From Alphaproteobacteria bacterium MarineAlpha3_Bin3 (GTDB lineage Bacteria > Pseudomonadota > Alphaproteobacteria > Rhodospirillales > Casp-alpha2), in the NCBI GenBank assembly GCA_002938075.1, contig PTLK01000144.1, forward strand, positions 1 to 5,304: a DNA stretch of 5,304 nt, written 5' to 3'. Below, in pieces: positions 4,707 to 5,304 of the stretch. The stretch's first letter is position 1. Each line of letters begins with the position of its first letter. The notes beneath the pieces are model-generated. The model saw only the letters and a program-made list of their open reading frames with translations, searched no databases and was not told where the DNA came from. The position numbers and the translations under genes were made by a program.

Positions 4707-5304
4707 TCAACCCTTTAGCCCGGCGTAGGTTTCGGGATCGAACGAGTCGACCTGGATCACGTCGTTCCCCGCCGCTTCGACCGCTTCCAGGCGTTTCCGC
4801 TCTTCGCCGTTGATGATCTTCTGGGCGGCGGCACGGGCGATAAGGGTATCGCGGGGCTCCCGGTCCAGGGTAGCGGCCCGCACCGCATCCATGACCTTGG
4901 CATTGCTGTCTTTGGCGCCGACGATCAGATCCAATGCCGCCTCGAGCCGGCCGAGGCCATCCTCATTGGCGTCGGGAATAAATATGTCGGGGGTCAGTCT
5001 GAGCCGCATCTCGTTGCCATCCAACAAGCCCCGCGCAACCTTGGCCCCCAATTCGTCATCCGGCGGCCGGCGACGGGCGCCCAGGGGAAAGACCAGGAAA
5101 CGCACCATCAAAGCGGCCAGCCTGTTCGGCAGGTTATCGAGAACTCCTCGAAGAGCTTCCTGAATGTTCCACAACGCCAGGTCACACGACCACCGAAGCA
5201 GCGCCACGTCGCCGGCGGGCCGGCCATCGTCGTGAAAGCGTTTGAGGGTGGCGGAAGCCAGATACAACCACGCCAGGGAGTCGGCCAGCCGGCCGCTGAT
5301 CTTT
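4707..5304 (-). CDS. fadE: Acyl-CoA dehydrogenase FadE, C-terminal part (5' end outside window)
   Basis: The minus-strand frame is open from the right edge to a TGA at 4709-4707, giving 198 complete residues. It matches the C-terminal extension found only in the large FadE-type acyl-CoA dehydrogenases (about 750-815 residues), the enzymes of the first, FAD-dependent oxidation step of fatty-acid beta-oxidation. Diagnostic stretches are KISGRLADSLAWLYLASATL at the edge, LRWSCDLALWNIQEAL, LPNRLAALMVRFLVFPLG, ARRRPPDDELGAKVAR, RLTPDIFIPDANEDGLGRLE and, near the end, VIQVDSFDPETYAG. The catalytic domains lie outside the window, so activity cannot be judged. No start lies inside the window: an internal TTG at 5267 falls in the middle of the conserved sequence. 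The gene converges on the cyclase operon, with repeat copy B between them, and has no evident functional link to it. Confidence 0.9.
   Translation of the reverse strand, partial: KISGRLADSLAWLYLASATLKRFHDDGRPAGDVALLRWSCDLALWNIQEALRGVLDNLPNRLAALMVRFLVFPLGARRRPPDDELGAKVARGLLDGNEMRLRLTPDIFIPDANEDGLGRLEAALDLIVGAKDSNAKVMDAVRAATLDREPRDTLIARAAAQKIINGEERKRLEAVEAAGNDVIQVDSFDPETYAGLKG

Noticed and set aside
5265..5267. TTG as a start for a 186-residue protein in place of FadE
   Set aside because: The FadE-like sequence continues without a break upstream of this codon to the window edge, so the gene starts outside.

Overview
The window looks like a piece of an alphaproteobacterial chromosome, probably of the Rhodospirillales type. 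This is inferred from the GC-rich, GC3-biased codon use, a FadE-type acyl-CoA dehydrogenase, a flagellar P-ring-like protein and a 'TGTCCGC...GCGGACA' intergenic repeat of a kind I recall from alphaproteobacteria. No species call is possible from the sequence alone.

Layout, left to right. (1) Positions 1-339, minus strand: the start of a small secreted protein in which a signal peptide leads almost directly into the C-terminal domain of FlgI; it runs off the left edge. (2) 340-681: no confident gene. (3) 682-802: first copy of a 121-bp repeat built of three consecutive hairpins. (4) 803-990: AT-richer leader with a weak promoter candidate and a clear ribosome binding site. (5) 991-4370, plus strand: a tight three-gene cluster, namely a periplasmic cupredoxin with a complete type-1 copper ligand set, a second periplasmic protein that seems to be a copper-ligand-free relative, and a membrane-bound class III adenylate cyclase (periplasmic sensor, HAMP, catalytic domain, helical tail). 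(6) 4371-4508: short spacer with an inverted repeat. (7) 4509-4629: second copy of the 121-bp repeat, same orientation. (8) 4707-5304, minus strand: C-terminal third or less of fadE, running off the right edge.

The three central genes lie 9 and 17 nt apart and are probably one operon. The likely logic, which is inference, is that one or both periplasmic cupredoxin-fold proteins report copper, redox state or a bound ligand to the periplasmic domain of the cyclase, which sets cytoplasmic cAMP. The two soluble proteins carry opposite net charge, which would suit a complex. The cluster sits between flanking genes unrelated to it and is bracketed by direct repeats about 80 % identical, so it reads as an accessory cassette. 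The cassette, the structured repeats and the shortened FlgI-like protein are the parts that deserve a second look.
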